Shown in pieces: positions 9,606-21,870 of a stretch of DNA of 64,000 bases. Position numbers and translations under genes: made by a program. How positions within the stretch are numbered: the stretch's first letter is position 1; every line of letters begins with the position of its first letter. The DNA lies in NCBI GenBank assembly GCA_963921825.1, contig OY997596.1:38059932-38123931 (forward strand), in the 5' to 3' direction. A model generated the notes under the pieces. That model did not search any database. It was given only the letters and a program-made list of their open reading frames with translations, and was not told the origin of the DNA. The DNA comes from Erodium maritimum (lineage: Eukaryota > Streptophyta > Magnoliopsida > Geraniales > Geraniaceae).

Positions 9606-12540
9606 TTTTTTAGTAAAGGGCATGTATTCATTCATACAAGTAATATGATGCAATACCAAAGGAAATAACAAGATTCCCCCATTTGGAGACAAACAGGTGA
9701 TCCAGCATTCGTGGCTAAGAAAGAGATTTCTACACGAGATGGTAGAGAAGAACTGATATTTGTAGATGTGCACCGTAACACGAGGTCAAGGGGCTAAATT
9801 TCATGAAAGGAGGTTGCCTTGGGTCGCGTGGACAATATGGGTATCACCCTACGGAACATGACCCTCCCAAATTGAGCCATGAGAAAGTTGGGAGATAAAG
9901 AGGTTCAATCTCACAACAAAACAAGGGCCTATCATAACTCCCGACGAGGCAGTTTACCAGCCTCGTCGATATGGTCGAGGCATGAACCTGTTGAGCCTCC
10001 ATTACATTCTGGTCGATGTTCATTAGAATAAAAGGCCGCTTCTTGGAGCTAGTTGCAACAGCAGTTGGTCGGGTAAGGGCCTTGAGATTCCTTGGAACTC
10101 TTTTTGTTGGCTGTTTCTTCTGTGATTCCTTCTTCACCTTATTTATTCACGGGGGAGGGGGGGGCAATTTCTGGCGTTGCTCGAATCCAACTAAAATCTC
10201 GTGCTAGAGAATGTGCTGAATGGGGTGCATTTAGGGTGGCATCACCTGATTTTTAGCCGACATCCCCATGGACTACGTTTCCCCAACCAAGGTCTATGGT
10301 CCCCCTCCCATCATCAGGTTCATGTCCTCCCAATCGATGTTGGACAAGGGTGCCTTCAGGTTAGGCAGAACTGTAGTCTTGACAGTCTACGAGAACGGAG
10401 GATATACTATCGATCCCTTCCCGCATTCCGCATCCTTCAACATTACCATTGGTGCGGGGTTCCCAATACCATGATCGGTAGGCAGAGCTGCAGTCTCGGT
10501 TACGTCGAGTTTTGGTGCAAGTTTTCGCCCCTCTGGGACGCTGGTAGCAACCGGCCGGGGTGGCTCCTGGTGTTCCTAAGACCCTGTCACAATATCTGGA
10601 GAAAATAGATTAGCATGAAGTGTATTCACATTAGTAGGGGGTTGTGGTGACATGATATTTCAATCCGTGCGGAAGATCCCTTCCGATTGGAGTGCAGGTA
10701 GAGCTCGAAGAGAGTCCCCATATCGCCTAGCAAGTTGGTCCACACCCGGGAGGACGCCAACACAGTCTATATTCAAGTGGCTAAGGCGACCACACCGGAA
10801 ACACAAGTCCGGTAGTTTATCATACTCAATTCGTACTTTCAGCGGCATCCGTTTACATCTAAGTGCAAGATCAAATGACGGCGAAGGGGTCGTGTAGCAT
10901 CCAGTTTCACCCGGAGCCAAAGGAAAGTATCCCATCCCCAAGGTTACTTAGGCCTCTCGGGGGGTTTGCCCTTCAGATTTCCACCTCGTATTCTAGATTT
11001 GAGACAATAAAGGCCCTCATTTGGGAGGTTCTACCTTTAACCAGTATGTCGAACGCTCGGACTGATAACCGGAAGAAGCGGAAACAGAGATTTTGCGGTT
11101 GAATTCGTGGGGGCAAGGGCATAAGGAGAAGTATTGTGCCGTAGAAGGACCACGACTCCCTAGCTCGGATGTCGTCCATCGCCTCCTTAGAGGGAAAGTA
11201 GAAGGCGACAATCATTTTGGTTAGTGGATTGACCATCAGATCCTCCATGTTCCATGCATTTGCAATAATGGTACAGAGAGAGCGGGACCTTACACGTTTG
11301 TCTACGAGGAGTCAGTCGTCCACCGTGAAACGATATCGGGAGTCGTCGAGAGAGGGGACCGTGTTTGCTGGAACTTCCAACACTGCATCATCGTCTTCGT
11401 AGAAGTCGTTTGTCGCGGAGGTCCCGAGAGACACGTTCGTGAGTTTTTCTTGGACCACATCTAGACTCGTTGGGGAAGAGTCCGGATGTGGTTGAGGTCC
11501 GGTTGGTGACCCGATGGACCGGCGGTGAGGGTTTGGGTATCCTCCCAAGAGAGAAGGCTTGCATGTTGTTTTTGACCAATGTTCTAAAAATTGCACCTGG
11601 GCGCCGCCTAGGCAAGCGCTTAGGCGCCAAATTTGACTTCGCCGACCCGACTTGGGGTAGTCAAGCGGACCAAGTCGGAGCACCCGGTTTCTAAGAATTA
11701 AACGGGTCAGGCGACCGATTAATCGCGGGTCAGCACCTTATCAACACGGGTCGGCGCGCCTGGTCAATGCGGGTCGACGGGTTATGACTGGTCAAGGAGC
11801 CATATTAAAAAAATACTTACTCGGCCTGAGCCTTAAAGGCCCAAAAACCCTAAAAAGCCCAAATAGACTAGAAGCCCAACACGTGGTTGTTGGCTAACTT
11901 TGTAAAGCTTGTTGCTTGGTTCCACTTTTATAAGGGAAAAGTAAAAAACGTTTGCACTTTCTACCGATGAGGGACTGTGTATTTGCAATTGATTTCTAAT
12001 AAATAAAAAACAAATCCACGTGTGAAGTGGTTCGTGAAATGGTGTTTATGCATGATCCTTTTTATGAGAACATAAATATAATGTAATATTTATTATATAT
12101 CCATGTGAGTGGTGTTTATACATGATCATTTTTATGAGAACATAAATATAATGTAATATGTATTATATAGGTTTTAAAATATTTGTTATTATTTTTAATA
12201 TAATAAAATTTATAGTTTAGATTTATATATAGTACTATATCTATTAAAAAATTAGAAAATATATAAAAATACAAATCCGATTAATCCCCGTCTAGTCCCC
12301 GATTAATCCTCAAAGGCCTTAACCGTCTGACTAGCGCCTAACGACTTTTAGAACCATGACTGGCGATTTCGCACTGTAAAGGGGTTGCGATGGCCTGAGG
12401 TGCATGTGGCAGTGTTATCGAAATACGGAGGAGCGGTGCTTCTAAGGATAGTTCATAAATCCGGTCGGCGAGGATCGTGGGGGTGTCGATGTTGGGTGGG
12501 CTATGGGATTTGGGGGGAGTATGGCTGGGCGACCTTGAGA
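9606..12540 (-). mobile_element. LINE (L1-type) ORF1 remnant, minus strand
   Basis: On the minus strand a decayed ORF1 is readable in several frames. The frame at 10660-10941 carries a zinc knuckle of the form LCFRCGRLSHLNIDC (about 10762-10806), the type found after the DUF4283 domain of plant L1 ORF1 proteins. The frame at 10973-11248 reads like part of the DUF4283 domain itself, including a WSFYG stretch. A basic, proline-rich N-terminal region lies at 11310-11580 and, beyond the inserted element at 11579-12358, probably continues at 12359-12540. The 3' end is at about 9606, where the minus strand ends in a TTTACTAAAAAAAT tail. No ORF2 (endonuclease, reverse transcriptase) is present, so the copy is internally deleted as well as frameshifted. 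Confidence 0.6.
11579..12358. mobile_element. hAT-like non-autonomous element in the LINE remnant
   Basis: The ends are imperfect inverted repeats: AATGTTCTAAAAATTG on the left and ACTTTTAGAACCAT on the right. Just inside both ends lie GC-rich phrases with AGGCGC/GCGCCTA, and the centre is very AT-rich. The same architecture, with TIR CATGGTTGTAAA, is seen in the element at 51685-52367, which has a clean 8-bp duplication. I could not settle an 8-bp duplication here, so the exact ends are uncertain by a few bases. Confidence 0.45.
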
Positions 12541-14561
12541 TGGGTCTGAGGAGGAAGGCAAAGGGACTGAATCGAAGAGAAAGGAAGCTGGGGAGGAAGA
12601 AGAAGCAACAGAGGACTGATAGAGTAAGGGAGAGCTTTGATAAAATAAGGAAGAAAAAGGTAGACATCGTTATCACCGCAGAATTCAGACAGAGAAAAGC
12701 GTAGATGAGATGTGAAAGGAAGAGAGCACACTCAAGACACATGATTGTCATCTTAGTATTTCTTATACTAATAGCATAGCCCTGAAATGATGGCAATTAC
12801 CACTATGGTTCGTGAACACTCGGATATCAGAAACCTGATTTACACTTGGCAAGAATACTCGGACAACTCAAACTTAAGGAATGCGAACTAGATTAGTAAA
12901 TATAGAGTATTCCTGCACAATTTAATTATTTTGTTCATTAATACAACCTATTGCTCTAGAACCTGTTACAGTTTGCTACATCAACAAACTCAGGGCTCCA
13001 TACCCGGTCTCCAACAAGGCCGAGAGATACAGAATTTTGAGTCTAAATGGCAAATAGGAGGCAACCATTGTTTCTAGGCGTTTCACTCAAAGTCTCGCCC
13101 AGCTTGTGCAGAACAATACAAATAAGTTATATTAATTCATCATCCAGTATATCGTTTTCCTCGCATGTTTCGGTCGTGAAAGAAATTCAGCAAATTAACT
13201 TGTATAGACCTAACAGACAGAGATCTGATTGTAGACATAATTCTAATACTTGCACCTTCTTCGCCGACATTGTCATCTTTTGTCAAATGTAAGAACTTGC
13301 AGTTAAATATCCTTGCTACTCCTACGTTAGTACCATAAATGACAACCCATCACAATACTGGCAACACCTAGTTTTTGTTCTACATGTAAAAAATGTAACT
13401 GTCGATAGGTCTTAACTTACAAAAACTACGACGGATGTACTTCCACAATCACACTAAGGGATGCGGGCATCAAGAAAAGTGATATATCCGGATCCTCAAT
13501 CGATTGTGTAAGTATGCTCTGAACTGTAAGAATTACCAGGAATCAAGAAAGGGATTAGTCCACACTGCCCTGATTGACCATGAATCGTTAATCAATCATG
13601 ATATTTATGGATAAATAGATCTAATCGTACTCAATATTTGAATCTTGACTTGTTATTAAAATTTACAAATCTCTTTAATTGGGTGCAGGGATGCATTACT
13701 TTATGTCAATTACTTGCTAATGATGTTTTAAGACATCATTGCCAACGTAAATGGGATCCTTCACAGTATAACTCAGATGAGCGAGACACCCAAGTTCTCT
13801 TGACAAAAAGACCACATGTCATAAAATTTCCAACAAATTTGAGATAGATCTCGAATTTTGGATTGTTGGTGATCCTAACTAATTAAGGAGTTGTGATTTG
13901 ACATGTTCCCATTGGTTGTGACACTTCATTCGTGTTCAAATTCATTATCGACCGGTTGAGAATCAATCAGTTAAATGGCAAAACTCTATATAAACCCTAG
14001 GTTGGATCCAATTGCACTGTAATACATCATTTTGATTAAGATCTAGATTAGAATCAGCATAGAGAGAGAGGTGGATTAGATCTAGGTTTGATTAAGAACC
14101 AAAGAAGCAGGATCTACAAGAGACCTACCATATCACTAGTAAAGTTCATCTATTGCCTATACTTGCTAGAAATTTCATTTCTTATCGTTTGATCTTCATT
14201 TCAAGCTTTGAACATGAACTACAAAGTAGGAAGAACCACTACAAGTTCTTAGCATAGTGATCAGCAACTAAAAATTAGATAACAACTAGCCTTTCCATGC
14301 TTGCATTCGAATAGTGAAATTAAATTAGTTGTGTAAGTTAAATCAAAGAACAAATTTCTGAAAGGCGAGTGACAAAGCAACAGCGAAAACATAATGTTAG
14401 GCCCCGGCAATATTTTCAGTGAAGAACTGGACGGCAATTAAAGTTGAGGTGGATTAAGAAATTACTACAGTTTGATGGAGAAATGCAACTTCAAATAATA
14501 CATCATGGTTTAACAGAATATATTCTGAGGCCCAGTTTGATAGCCTGGCTTATATATATTC
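12541..14561. other. intergenic downstream of presenilin, nothing recognised
   Basis: The minus-strand open frame 12338-12796 (152 codons) covers the LINE 5' area, is rich in Leu, Ser and Phe, and is not convincing as a gene. From 12800 to 14561 only short chance frames occur. The last few hundred bases probably include the 3' UTR of the presenilin gene, since it is transcribed leftwards. Confidence 0.5.
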
Positions 14562-15782
14562 CTAGAACATCAAAAGATTGAATGAAAACTGCACAACATA
14601 AATTTCAAGTAGAAATCGAGTCAAGAAATAGAAGAGCACACCTAGCATAATAGAAACCGGGAGGGCAGGCAAAGCTTTCTGATATAGAGCCAGTAGCATC
14701 AAAGTAACACCCAGACCAGCTATAATAGCTAGATAACAAGCATAAACCGTCATGAAGTCGTACATAGCAGCTCTACCAACTAATACGCTGTAGAAAATGA
14801 AGTCACCCAACCCGAGCTTGATTGCACCCGATGCCCCTAACCCAATACCCTCAAGCACCAGACTGTCCTGCCCATGATTTATCAGAGGTGCAGAAAGCTC
14901 GGTATCTCCTTCCACAACCCTCCCCTCCTCAGCTATAGCCAAGCGTCTCCCATTATCCGCTGCACCGGGAATGGAGCTCGCAACGCTCCCCCTCTCATTA
15001 GAAGTGGGATCAGAAGTGGAGTCTATGCCTGCATTTTGACTGCTTCTATCCCTCCATTGCCTCCTCTGACTGGGATCGTGATAATTGACCGGCCGAGCCT
15101 CATAAACCAAGGCCGGAATATCTTCATCCCTAGATATTGCCAGCTCTACGAGGAGCCTCAACGGCCCAACAGGCAACAAAACAGCAGCAAGGTCATACAA
15201 GGCCATGGCAACCAAAAGAGACCAAGTAGTCCACTCAGGTAAAAGAGTGAACCAATAAGCAACCAGCATCCCAATAACAACCAGGTACCCTTGAGTCACA
15301 AGAATTGCTATTTTTGACATGAACACAGCAAATACTCCGACCACAGCAAAATTATACAAAACCAACAAAAATGTGATGCAATCGATCGGCACACTGAAAC
15401 CCTCAATCAGAAAAAGGGCAACTTGACCGCCCATGAAGCCCAAGACGATGAAAGCGGAGAAACCCATGTAGAGTTTCAGAAACCTAGTACATCTGAGGTA
15501 AAAGAGGAGAACCAGAACAAATGTCACAAGAGTGACCACGGCCACAAACACCAGGGAGTTCAAAAGGGCACCTTCTAATTTGTCCCACCATGAGTCTGAG
15601 CTGCTCTCGGTGTATGCGACGGTGGCTACGGTGGCGACCTGTGCTGAAGACGAAGCACCTGAATTGAGAACCACCACCAAAATCACAACCATGAACATGC
15701 ATATTGAGACGGGTGCTATGATTCTGATAATCTCTTCACCCAGTGACTCGAGAACGCTTCTGGCTCTCGGATTCTGGGCCAT
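14562..15782 (-). CDS. presenilin, catalytic subunit of gamma-secretase (intronless)
   Basis: A complete 406-residue plant presenilin. Presenilins are intramembrane aspartyl proteases, the catalytic core of gamma-secretase, in endomembranes. Both catalytic motifs are present: YD at residues 196-197 in the sixth membrane segment and GLGD at 324-327 in the seventh. The third signature, PAL, is at 372-374 before the ninth segment. Hydrophobic segments lie roughly at 20-41, 72-96, 104-127, 133-155, 158-178, 184-205, 322-340, 343-368 and 376-403, matching the nine-pass fold. The acidic hydrophilic loop between segments six and seven (about 215-320) is rich in Ser, Arg and Asp, as expected for the region where the enzyme cleaves itself. 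The length fits plant family members, and the start follows a 5' UTR with an 18-base A run (T run at 15803-15820). There are no frame defects. No neighbour shares an operon-like arrangement. Residue calls are seen; function is from the family. Confidence 0.96.
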   Translation of the reverse strand: MAQNPRARSVLESLGEEIIRIIAPVSICMFMVVILVVVLNSGASSSAQVATVATVAYTESSSDSWWDKLEGALLNSLVFVAVVTLVTFVLVLLFYLRCTRFLKLYMGFSAFIVLGFMGGQVALFLIEGFSVPIDCITFLLVLYNFAVVGVFAVFMSKIAILVTQGYLVVIGMLVAYWFTLLPEWTTWSLLVAMALYDLAAVLLPVGPLRLLVELAISRDEDIPALVYEARPVNYHDPSQRRQWRDRSSQNAGIDSTSDPTSNERGSVASSIPGAADNGRRLAIAEEGRVVEGDTELSAPLINHGQDSLVLEGIGLGASGAIKLGLGDFIFYSVLVGRAAMYDFMTVYACYLAIIAGLGVTLMLLALYQKALPALPVSIMLGVLFYFLTRFLLEIYVVQFSFNLLMF

Positions 15783-16190
15783 CTGATGATTTCGATTCTA
15801 TGTTTTTTTTTTTTTTTTTTATCGAATTGGAACAGCAGACATGATATTTTGGGACTTTTTCTGCAGGTTTGGCTTTCGCGGATGTTTTGACCGATTCGGT
15901 GTAAGCCGAACAAAACCTGTCCACGCAAGGGAGAATCGTACAACGTTGGATCTGTATACTTTCTCATCACCGTCCGATTGGTCTAACATTTTACTCCACT
16001 TCCTTCCTGAAAATATATGCTTGATTCGTTTGTTCTAGGCAAAGTCTGATTCGAAAAATATATGAATCGGCATTGACGTTGCAGATTATGTATAATGTTG
16101 GGATCTTATTTTGAATCTTATTGTTATGTTAGAATCTATGCGTTAGGAATCGACGACTGAAACCGAAGATTTTCATAATGTTTGGATTTT
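15783..16190. other. presenilin upstream region
   Basis: Upstream of the presenilin start on the minus strand. It holds an 18-base homopolymer (15803-15820) in the presumed 5' UTR. No clear TATA box was identified. Confidence 0.4.
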
Positions 16191-16385
16191 GTCGGGATCT
16201 TCAAAGATTCTTGTTTGTTTTTCTTATCAGTAATATTTTTATAAAATACCTCACCTTTGAAGTGAAGACGAGGCAAAGGGAGAATACTTCAAACGAGTTT
16301 ACAAACAAAGGCATACCCAAAATAGAGGATCCTAGAGACAACCAAACTCAACAATTACAATAATCCCGATCAAAAGGGATAAACA

Positions 16386-16799
16386 TGTCTAAAACCTAGA
16401 TTTTATAACCGTGAAGCAAACTGAAAACATACCCAACAAGGGGTGAAAACAAAATTACCTGAAAAGGTCTAACAAACCGAAATATCAACCAAGAAGCTCA
16501 AAGGTAACAACAAAACATAAGGTACTCAACAATGGGCAATCAATGCACAAAAAGTTCTCTAACCTAGATGTTACTACTATGAAGCTCCAAAATGTCTAAA
16601 ACCTAGATTTTATAACCGTGAAGCAAACTAAAAACATACCCAACAAGGAGTGAAAACAAAGTTACCTAAAAAGGTCTAACAAACCCAAATATCAACCAAG
16701 AAGCTCGAAGGTAACAACAAAGCACAAGGTACTCAACAAGGGGAAATAAATGCACAAAAAGTTCTCTAACCTAGACGTTACTACTATGAAGCTCCAAAA
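16386..16799. repeat. 207-bp tandem duplication
   Basis: Two head-to-tail copies (16386-16592 and 16593-16799) begin TGTCTAAAACCTAGATTT and share almost all bases, differing by a handful of substitutions. The duplication is directly followed by a C homopolymer. Confidence 0.92.
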
Positions 16800-16806
16800 C
16801 CTCTAA

Positions 16807-16828
16807 CCCCCCCCCCCCCCCCCCCCCC
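16807..16828. repeat. poly-C run of 22 bases
   Basis: Twenty-two consecutive C residues right after the tandem duplication. Such long G/C homopolymers are rare in plant DNA, prone to slippage and to sequencing error, and on the minus strand can form G-quadruplex-like structures. Confidence 0.9.
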
Positions 16829-17900
16829 ACAATCTAACCAGTGTAAGTAAATAACATCTTATCTCATCGAGAGCACCAACTCGAAGAATTGAATGGTCAT
16901 CGACATGCCGACGACCAACACCAGATAACGGTGGAGATAGGTCGAAGGTCCAAAAACCCCTGATAATAAAACCCCTAGAAAATGAATCAGTGAGTCTTCA
17001 AACAAAGGTACCAAGGCCTATAACCACTCGTCGAAGGCCAATAGCTAAATAAGAGCCCTAATCACCCAAGTGATGTGAACATAGAAGAACAAAAAGGATT
17101 CCGATCCTAGGGACAAAACAGTGCATTCACAACAACTAATCAGACAAGGAAAAGTAAAGAGAACCTTACCCTGCCTGGCCAGCATCAAGAGACCACCAGT
17201 AGCCAAATATCTCGACACAAAGAACACCATGACAGATCGACAACCCCTAGCTCATACCTCTTTCACAAAAACCCGGACCAACCCGAGCAAAACCTTCGAA
17301 CTCCTGATCCAAGCAAGCTCCATGTGCAGCTTCGAGCTTCATTGAAGAAGAAACTGCAACTCTGGAAGCCGGCGAAAAAGAATTCAGAGAAGAAATTACC
17401 AAATCTGGACCTCAGCTCTGGGAAAAGCAGAGAGGCCATAGGGACGGCCAGACACAGGCGTGTAGAGCGAGATTGAGGGTCAGAGAAGACGTGGCCACTA
17501 GAGGAACACCACTACCCCAACGGAGGAGGACCACCGAAGATGAAGCACGAAGACGACCGAACGACGATGAAAGCTTCGTGACTATCTGTGCCCCGGAAGA
17601 GTAAGAAACCTCCCACTCCAGATCTGTAAATTATCGTCGGAGAACGGAAGATCCTCGTAGCATCGAAGCTTGAGAGGTAGAGGACCATACGGAAAACAAG
17701 TAAAGGGCGAAGAAAGTCGAGAAAGTAAGAGGGGAGAGAGGTGGAGAACCCACCATCGACGATAACCCTGGCGAGTGGTCGGAGCCATCACCGGTGGAGA
17801 AAACGAGGGAGGCGGTGGCTACTGAGCTAGGGTTGGAAGAGGGCTGGTCTTGGAGATAAAAAGGGTGCTTTTCCCCTAGATGTTATTTTTCTTGGGGATT

Positions 17901-18560
17901 ATTGTCTATTGACTAGATCATTCATAAACGGATTTGCACAAACATAACTTCAATTATATAATGATAGTTAATATTTATATCGATTAAACAATCAATTGAT
18001 TGAAAGTTATACGTGCAACATTAGTTCATAATCAGCTGATAATACATTCCCGATTACACACTAATTATGATATGACAACATGTCGAATAGTTACTAAGAA
18101 TACCAACATACATTATGAAAATTTGGTATTCCAATAGGCCGTTATATCCTTTATCTTCAACAAAAATGGGAAGATGTTCCATTGGCCACCATTTGCAGGC
18201 TTGTTCATTCAAACGAGATCCAACTGGACCGTCGTCCAAATCTAGAAACCCTAATCAAAGAGGTGTCGACGGGTGATCATCGAAAAGAGGTGGGTTGTTT
18301 TCATTGGGTTGGTGTGCGTTCTCGTTGTTCGATTGGAACTTTAATTCGGCTTCATTTGAGTGGGCAAGAGATTATCCCCTATTACTTGCAAGACTAGACA
18401 TCGGAGGAGGCTCCGAAGTCCATAATAGTACTCAAGCGGCGAAGTCCAGAGGCCTGAAGAAAAACTTGACGTGTTGCTTGAAGTGTCGTTGTTGGAACTC
18501 ATTATATAAGTCGGTGTGGCAATAACTGGAAACGAAAAAACCACCACAAGGGCTTATTTT
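17901..18560. other. intergenic, nothing recognised
   Basis: Short open frames on both strands overlap without similarity to known domains. I see no element ends. Confidence 0.5.
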
Positions 18561-18569
18561 GAGATAATT

Positions 18570-19255
18570 CAATTTGTTTCTATGATGGACGAGAAAACTC
18601 GTTCACAAGTTCCGAATATTTGAGTTGGACAAGGAAAATCGTTAAAAAGTTTCAGATCTCTGAGTTGGACAAGACAACTCGGTTAAAAACTTTTAATCTC
18701 TAAGTTGAACAAGACAAATTGGTCGAATATTTCGCCTCTGAGTTGGACAAGACAACTCGGTCAAAGTGTTCAAACCTCTAAGTTAGAGAAGACAACTCAT
18801 TCAAAATTTTGTGAATCTTTAAGTTGGATAAGACATGTCAGTCAAAAGTGCACACAGAGAATACATTCAGACAAGCACACTTCATTGCACAAAGGTGTCT
18901 ATCCATTACACAAATAGGACATTCAAACAATCAGCAAATAGTGAAAATTGTAGTCATCCCAAGAAACCAGAAAACATACAATCGAAAAGTATTTCGAGTC
19001 TCTGAGTTGGACAAGACAACTCGGTCATAATGTTCAAACCTCTGAGTTGGAGAAGACAACTCATTCAAAATTTTGCGAATCTTTAAGTTGGATATGGCAT
19101 GTCAGTAAAAAGTGCACACAGAGAATACATCCAGGCAAGCACACTTCATTGCACAAAGGTGTCTATCCATTACACAAATAGGACATTCAAATAACCAGCA
19201 AATAGTGAAAATTTTAGTCGTCCCAAGAAACCAAAAAACATACAATCGAAAAGTA
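18570..19255. repeat. GAGTTGGACAAGACAACTCG repeats with a 264-bp duplication
   Basis: Several diverged units with the phrase GAGTTGGACAAGACAACTCG sit about 50-60 bp apart from 18570 onward. On top of this, 18738-19001 and 19002-19255 are two copies of one 264-bp unit that also contains CACTTCATTGCACAAAGG. The phrase itself is an imperfect inverted repeat (CGAGTTG / CAACTCG). Such arrays occur in LTRs and UTRs of plant gypsy elements, but no ends were found. Confidence 0.8.
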
Positions 19256-20589
19256 TACAACCAAAGAAAACAAACCAAAAACATAAAAACAAATAAGACA
19301 ACCTCAAACCATTCTTCAAAGGTTTATCATATGACTATTAATGTACTTGTACTACTCTCATAGCACTTCCATGACCTTGGTTCAATGAAGAATCTCTACC
19401 TCGGTCATTGTCAATGTGTATTGTGCTTCCACCTGGTAGTATCGAGTGAAGAGGTTGTTTCATTACTTTTGAAACCTGATCATTTTATCATCCTTCTCTG
19501 CCTTTGCTTGGTCCATGACAGCCATTGCATTTGCTTCATCACTTATATATTTCTCTTTCCTTTTCATGGACTTCTGGTCTAATGGATGCACTTGTTGTGG
19601 GGGAACAGGACGATCGGCTGATCCTATGTTCAGGGTCAACACTTCCGAGACCGACTCCTATTGGGACTCGTAGGCGGGAGGTGTATCTTTTCCGGTTGAT
19701 GAAGGGGTGTCTGATAGCAATAAAACCAAGCCATATTCAACCATTGACGCTTGTCCCCATTTGTTCCTTCCTCCGAGGTGAATTTTGGTTCATCATGCAG
19801 CATTTCTTACCAATGGTAGCACTCAAACTTAGCAAGACTTTCCTCTTTTGTGTACGATGTCATGGCAATACGGACAATGTCATTTTGGATGTGATTGGTT
19901 GTTCAATTCTTCCGAGCTTGGAAAAAATGATTGTTGAATTTCCTTACATGAGGTATAGTCTTGTTCTAGTGATTTTTGCATTGCAACTACATCTTCACCA
20001 GGAAAATATTGCCCTCATTATACTACTTGAAAAGTTGAGTCTAAAAGGTTTCTCCTGTCAGGTTGTTACCCTTGAGCACGTCTTTTGATGTGAGTAACTG
20101 ACGGAATGGGTCGTGCAGCCCTCTCAAGATGGCATATCAATCACCGAGAATAATAAATTGATTCGATATCCCAATAATGGCGCCATCTTGACAAGACGGC
20201 TTATGTTCGTTGTCTCGCCCCTTGCCAACTGTTTAAGTATAGGTAACGTGTCATCCTAGTGATACTTCCAATATCGGGGGCATAGCAAAAGAGTGATCAG
20301 ACGGTCAAATCCTTGATATGACTTCCTTTGTTTTCATAGGCTCGATCGCAATGACTTGTACATCAAGCAAGTTATACTTTGCTAAAAGTGGTCATGCTAA
20401 CACACAGACTCAATATATAACATATGCATGAATACTTGTAAGCTTAATATAGTTTCAAGGTAAAAAAAATTGGACGATTCCTAGAGAAGCGTTAGGTAAA
20501 TAAGTTCGTAGGGCTCATCTAGACTAAAGTTGTCACTACCATAATCTAGTTAACTTTCCTATTTACATATGCATATATTTTACAACTAT
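19256..20589. other. unassigned, decayed repeat-like sequence
   Basis: The longest plus-strand frame (19525-20088, 187 codons) has no recognisable domain and a hydrophobic composition more like an antisense reading. The minus strand of 19400-19700 gives short lysine- and glutamine-rich frames that could be gag-like debris. Neither is firm. Confidence 0.3.
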
Positions 20590-21870
20590 AGTTCACGTGT
20601 AGAGGAAAGAATTTTTTATTTTCCTTAGCTGCAAAGGTGCTGTCTACGAGGGCTTTTTTCTGGAAAACCCTAACGGAGTGTATGAAAGATAAATGAGAAA
20701 TCTGGAATGTGGAAGCCAGGCCCTTGGAGGAAGGTGTGGTTGTATTTTTCTAGAGAACAGGAAAAGGTACTAACAAGGGAGCCTTGGGACTTCCGGAACT
20801 CCTTGGTACTATTTGCAAACCTTAGGTCACATATGAGGCCTGGAGATATGCTATTTACGTATATCTCGGTATGGGCAAAGATCTTGAATCTGCCAGTGGG
20901 GGCATGGAATAGAGGGGCCAATTTCAGGCTGGAAAGTGCCCTGGGGGGTTGTCAGGTAGTGGATGATGACGCTGATGGGATGTGCTGGGGAGATTTCATG
21001 AGGATCCGAGTTCGAGTCGTCATTCAGGTTCCCCTCTAGTGCCAGTTATGGTTTAGACTCATGGAGTCTCAAGGTCATTTGTTTATATCGTCGTAGTGGA
21101 GAAAGGCATTAGAGTCCCCTCATTGAGATCACCAGCAGACCTTCGGTCGGCTCTGGCATGATCAAGACATGGTAAACTTGTCCCTATAACAAACTTGGAT
21201 TACCTAAGAGGTTCTTTGGGACATCAAACCCGTCTTTTTGCCCTAGAAGCACCGAGGAGGCAAGGGAGAACCAGTAACCGGGAGCCAATAGAGAGGAAAC
21301 ACGACGACAACCAAGGGAGGATATAGACCCTCGGGGAGCTAGGCCGGTCATTCCAGAGGTCAACCTGGCATTTCGGGTCAGCACTTCAATATCTGCTGAA
21401 AGGAAGAGACCGTTAAGGGAGGAGCGAGAGGCGGAATCTGAAGGCTCCTCTAAAGTAGGAGAGGCGACAAGTATATCGATGGGGGCTATAAGCACCATCG
21501 CCTCACAGAATGAGGTTGAGGTGGTCCAGTGGGGGGTCGGTCGGTATCACCGCCCCACTTGTTTTTAAGGTGGAGAAGGTTCCATCAAGATCCGGCAAGA
21601 TACCCCTCTATCTTCTCGGGGGTCAGCAATTTCGCGTTTAGGAACCCTACAATTATATCACTATAGGGATGACGACGCACGCTGGCATCCTAGGGCAATA
21701 TCCAGTCCACCGCAGTACCCCTCCGTAAATGAGTCCGCTCAACCCTAGCTTCCAGGTCAGCTTAGTTGTATTGGTGTCCCACAACGCTATCGTTGTACCC
21801 CCTTTTGAACGTACCAGCGAAACGGTTCGATTCAATGAGTCAGATTTCTTTTTATTCCAATTTATTTTTG
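20590..21870 (+). mobile_element. LINE (L1-type) ORF1 remnant, plus strand
   Basis: The frame 20707-21039 encodes a recognisable piece of the DUF4283 domain of plant L1 ORF1 proteins: REPWDFRNSLVLFAN early on, then WAKILNLPVGAWN, and DADGMCWGDFMRIRVRV at the end, the classic closing motif before the zinc knuckle. The knuckle itself is not seen, and the following 600 bases are noncoding in this frame. Near 21840 the sequence takes on the T-rich character of a LINE 3' end. No reverse transcriptase is present, so the copy is internally deleted. Confidence 0.6.

Larger units (their letters stand above)
16191..17900 (-). mobile_element. non-coding dispersed-repeat-like segment (possible LINE UTR), minus strand
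   Basis: Read on the minus strand, the segment starts near 17900 with a leader rich in CT and CCTC, runs through T/G-rich, gene-poor sequence and ends near 16200 in TTCACTTCAAAGGTGAGG followed by TTTTATAAAAATATT. That resembles a long UTR of a plant LINE or a transcribed retrogene. No domain was found in any frame. The call is tentative. Confidence 0.3.

Noticed and set aside
12338-12796. 152-codon minus-strand frame rich in Leu, Phe and Ser
   Set aside because: Overlaps the LINE ORF1 5' area and the hAT-like edge; composition looks like a chance antisense reading.
14874-15242. 122-codon plus-strand frame opposite presenilin
   Set aside because: Shadow of the presenilin coding strand.
16801-16830. 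Poly-C run as the tail of a retroposed RNA
   Set aside because: Retroposed tails are A/T-rich; a C tail has no such explanation, so it is left as a homopolymer.
19525-20088. 187-codon plus-strand frame
   Set aside because: Hydrophobic, without domain or splice context, and adjacent to repeats; probably chance.
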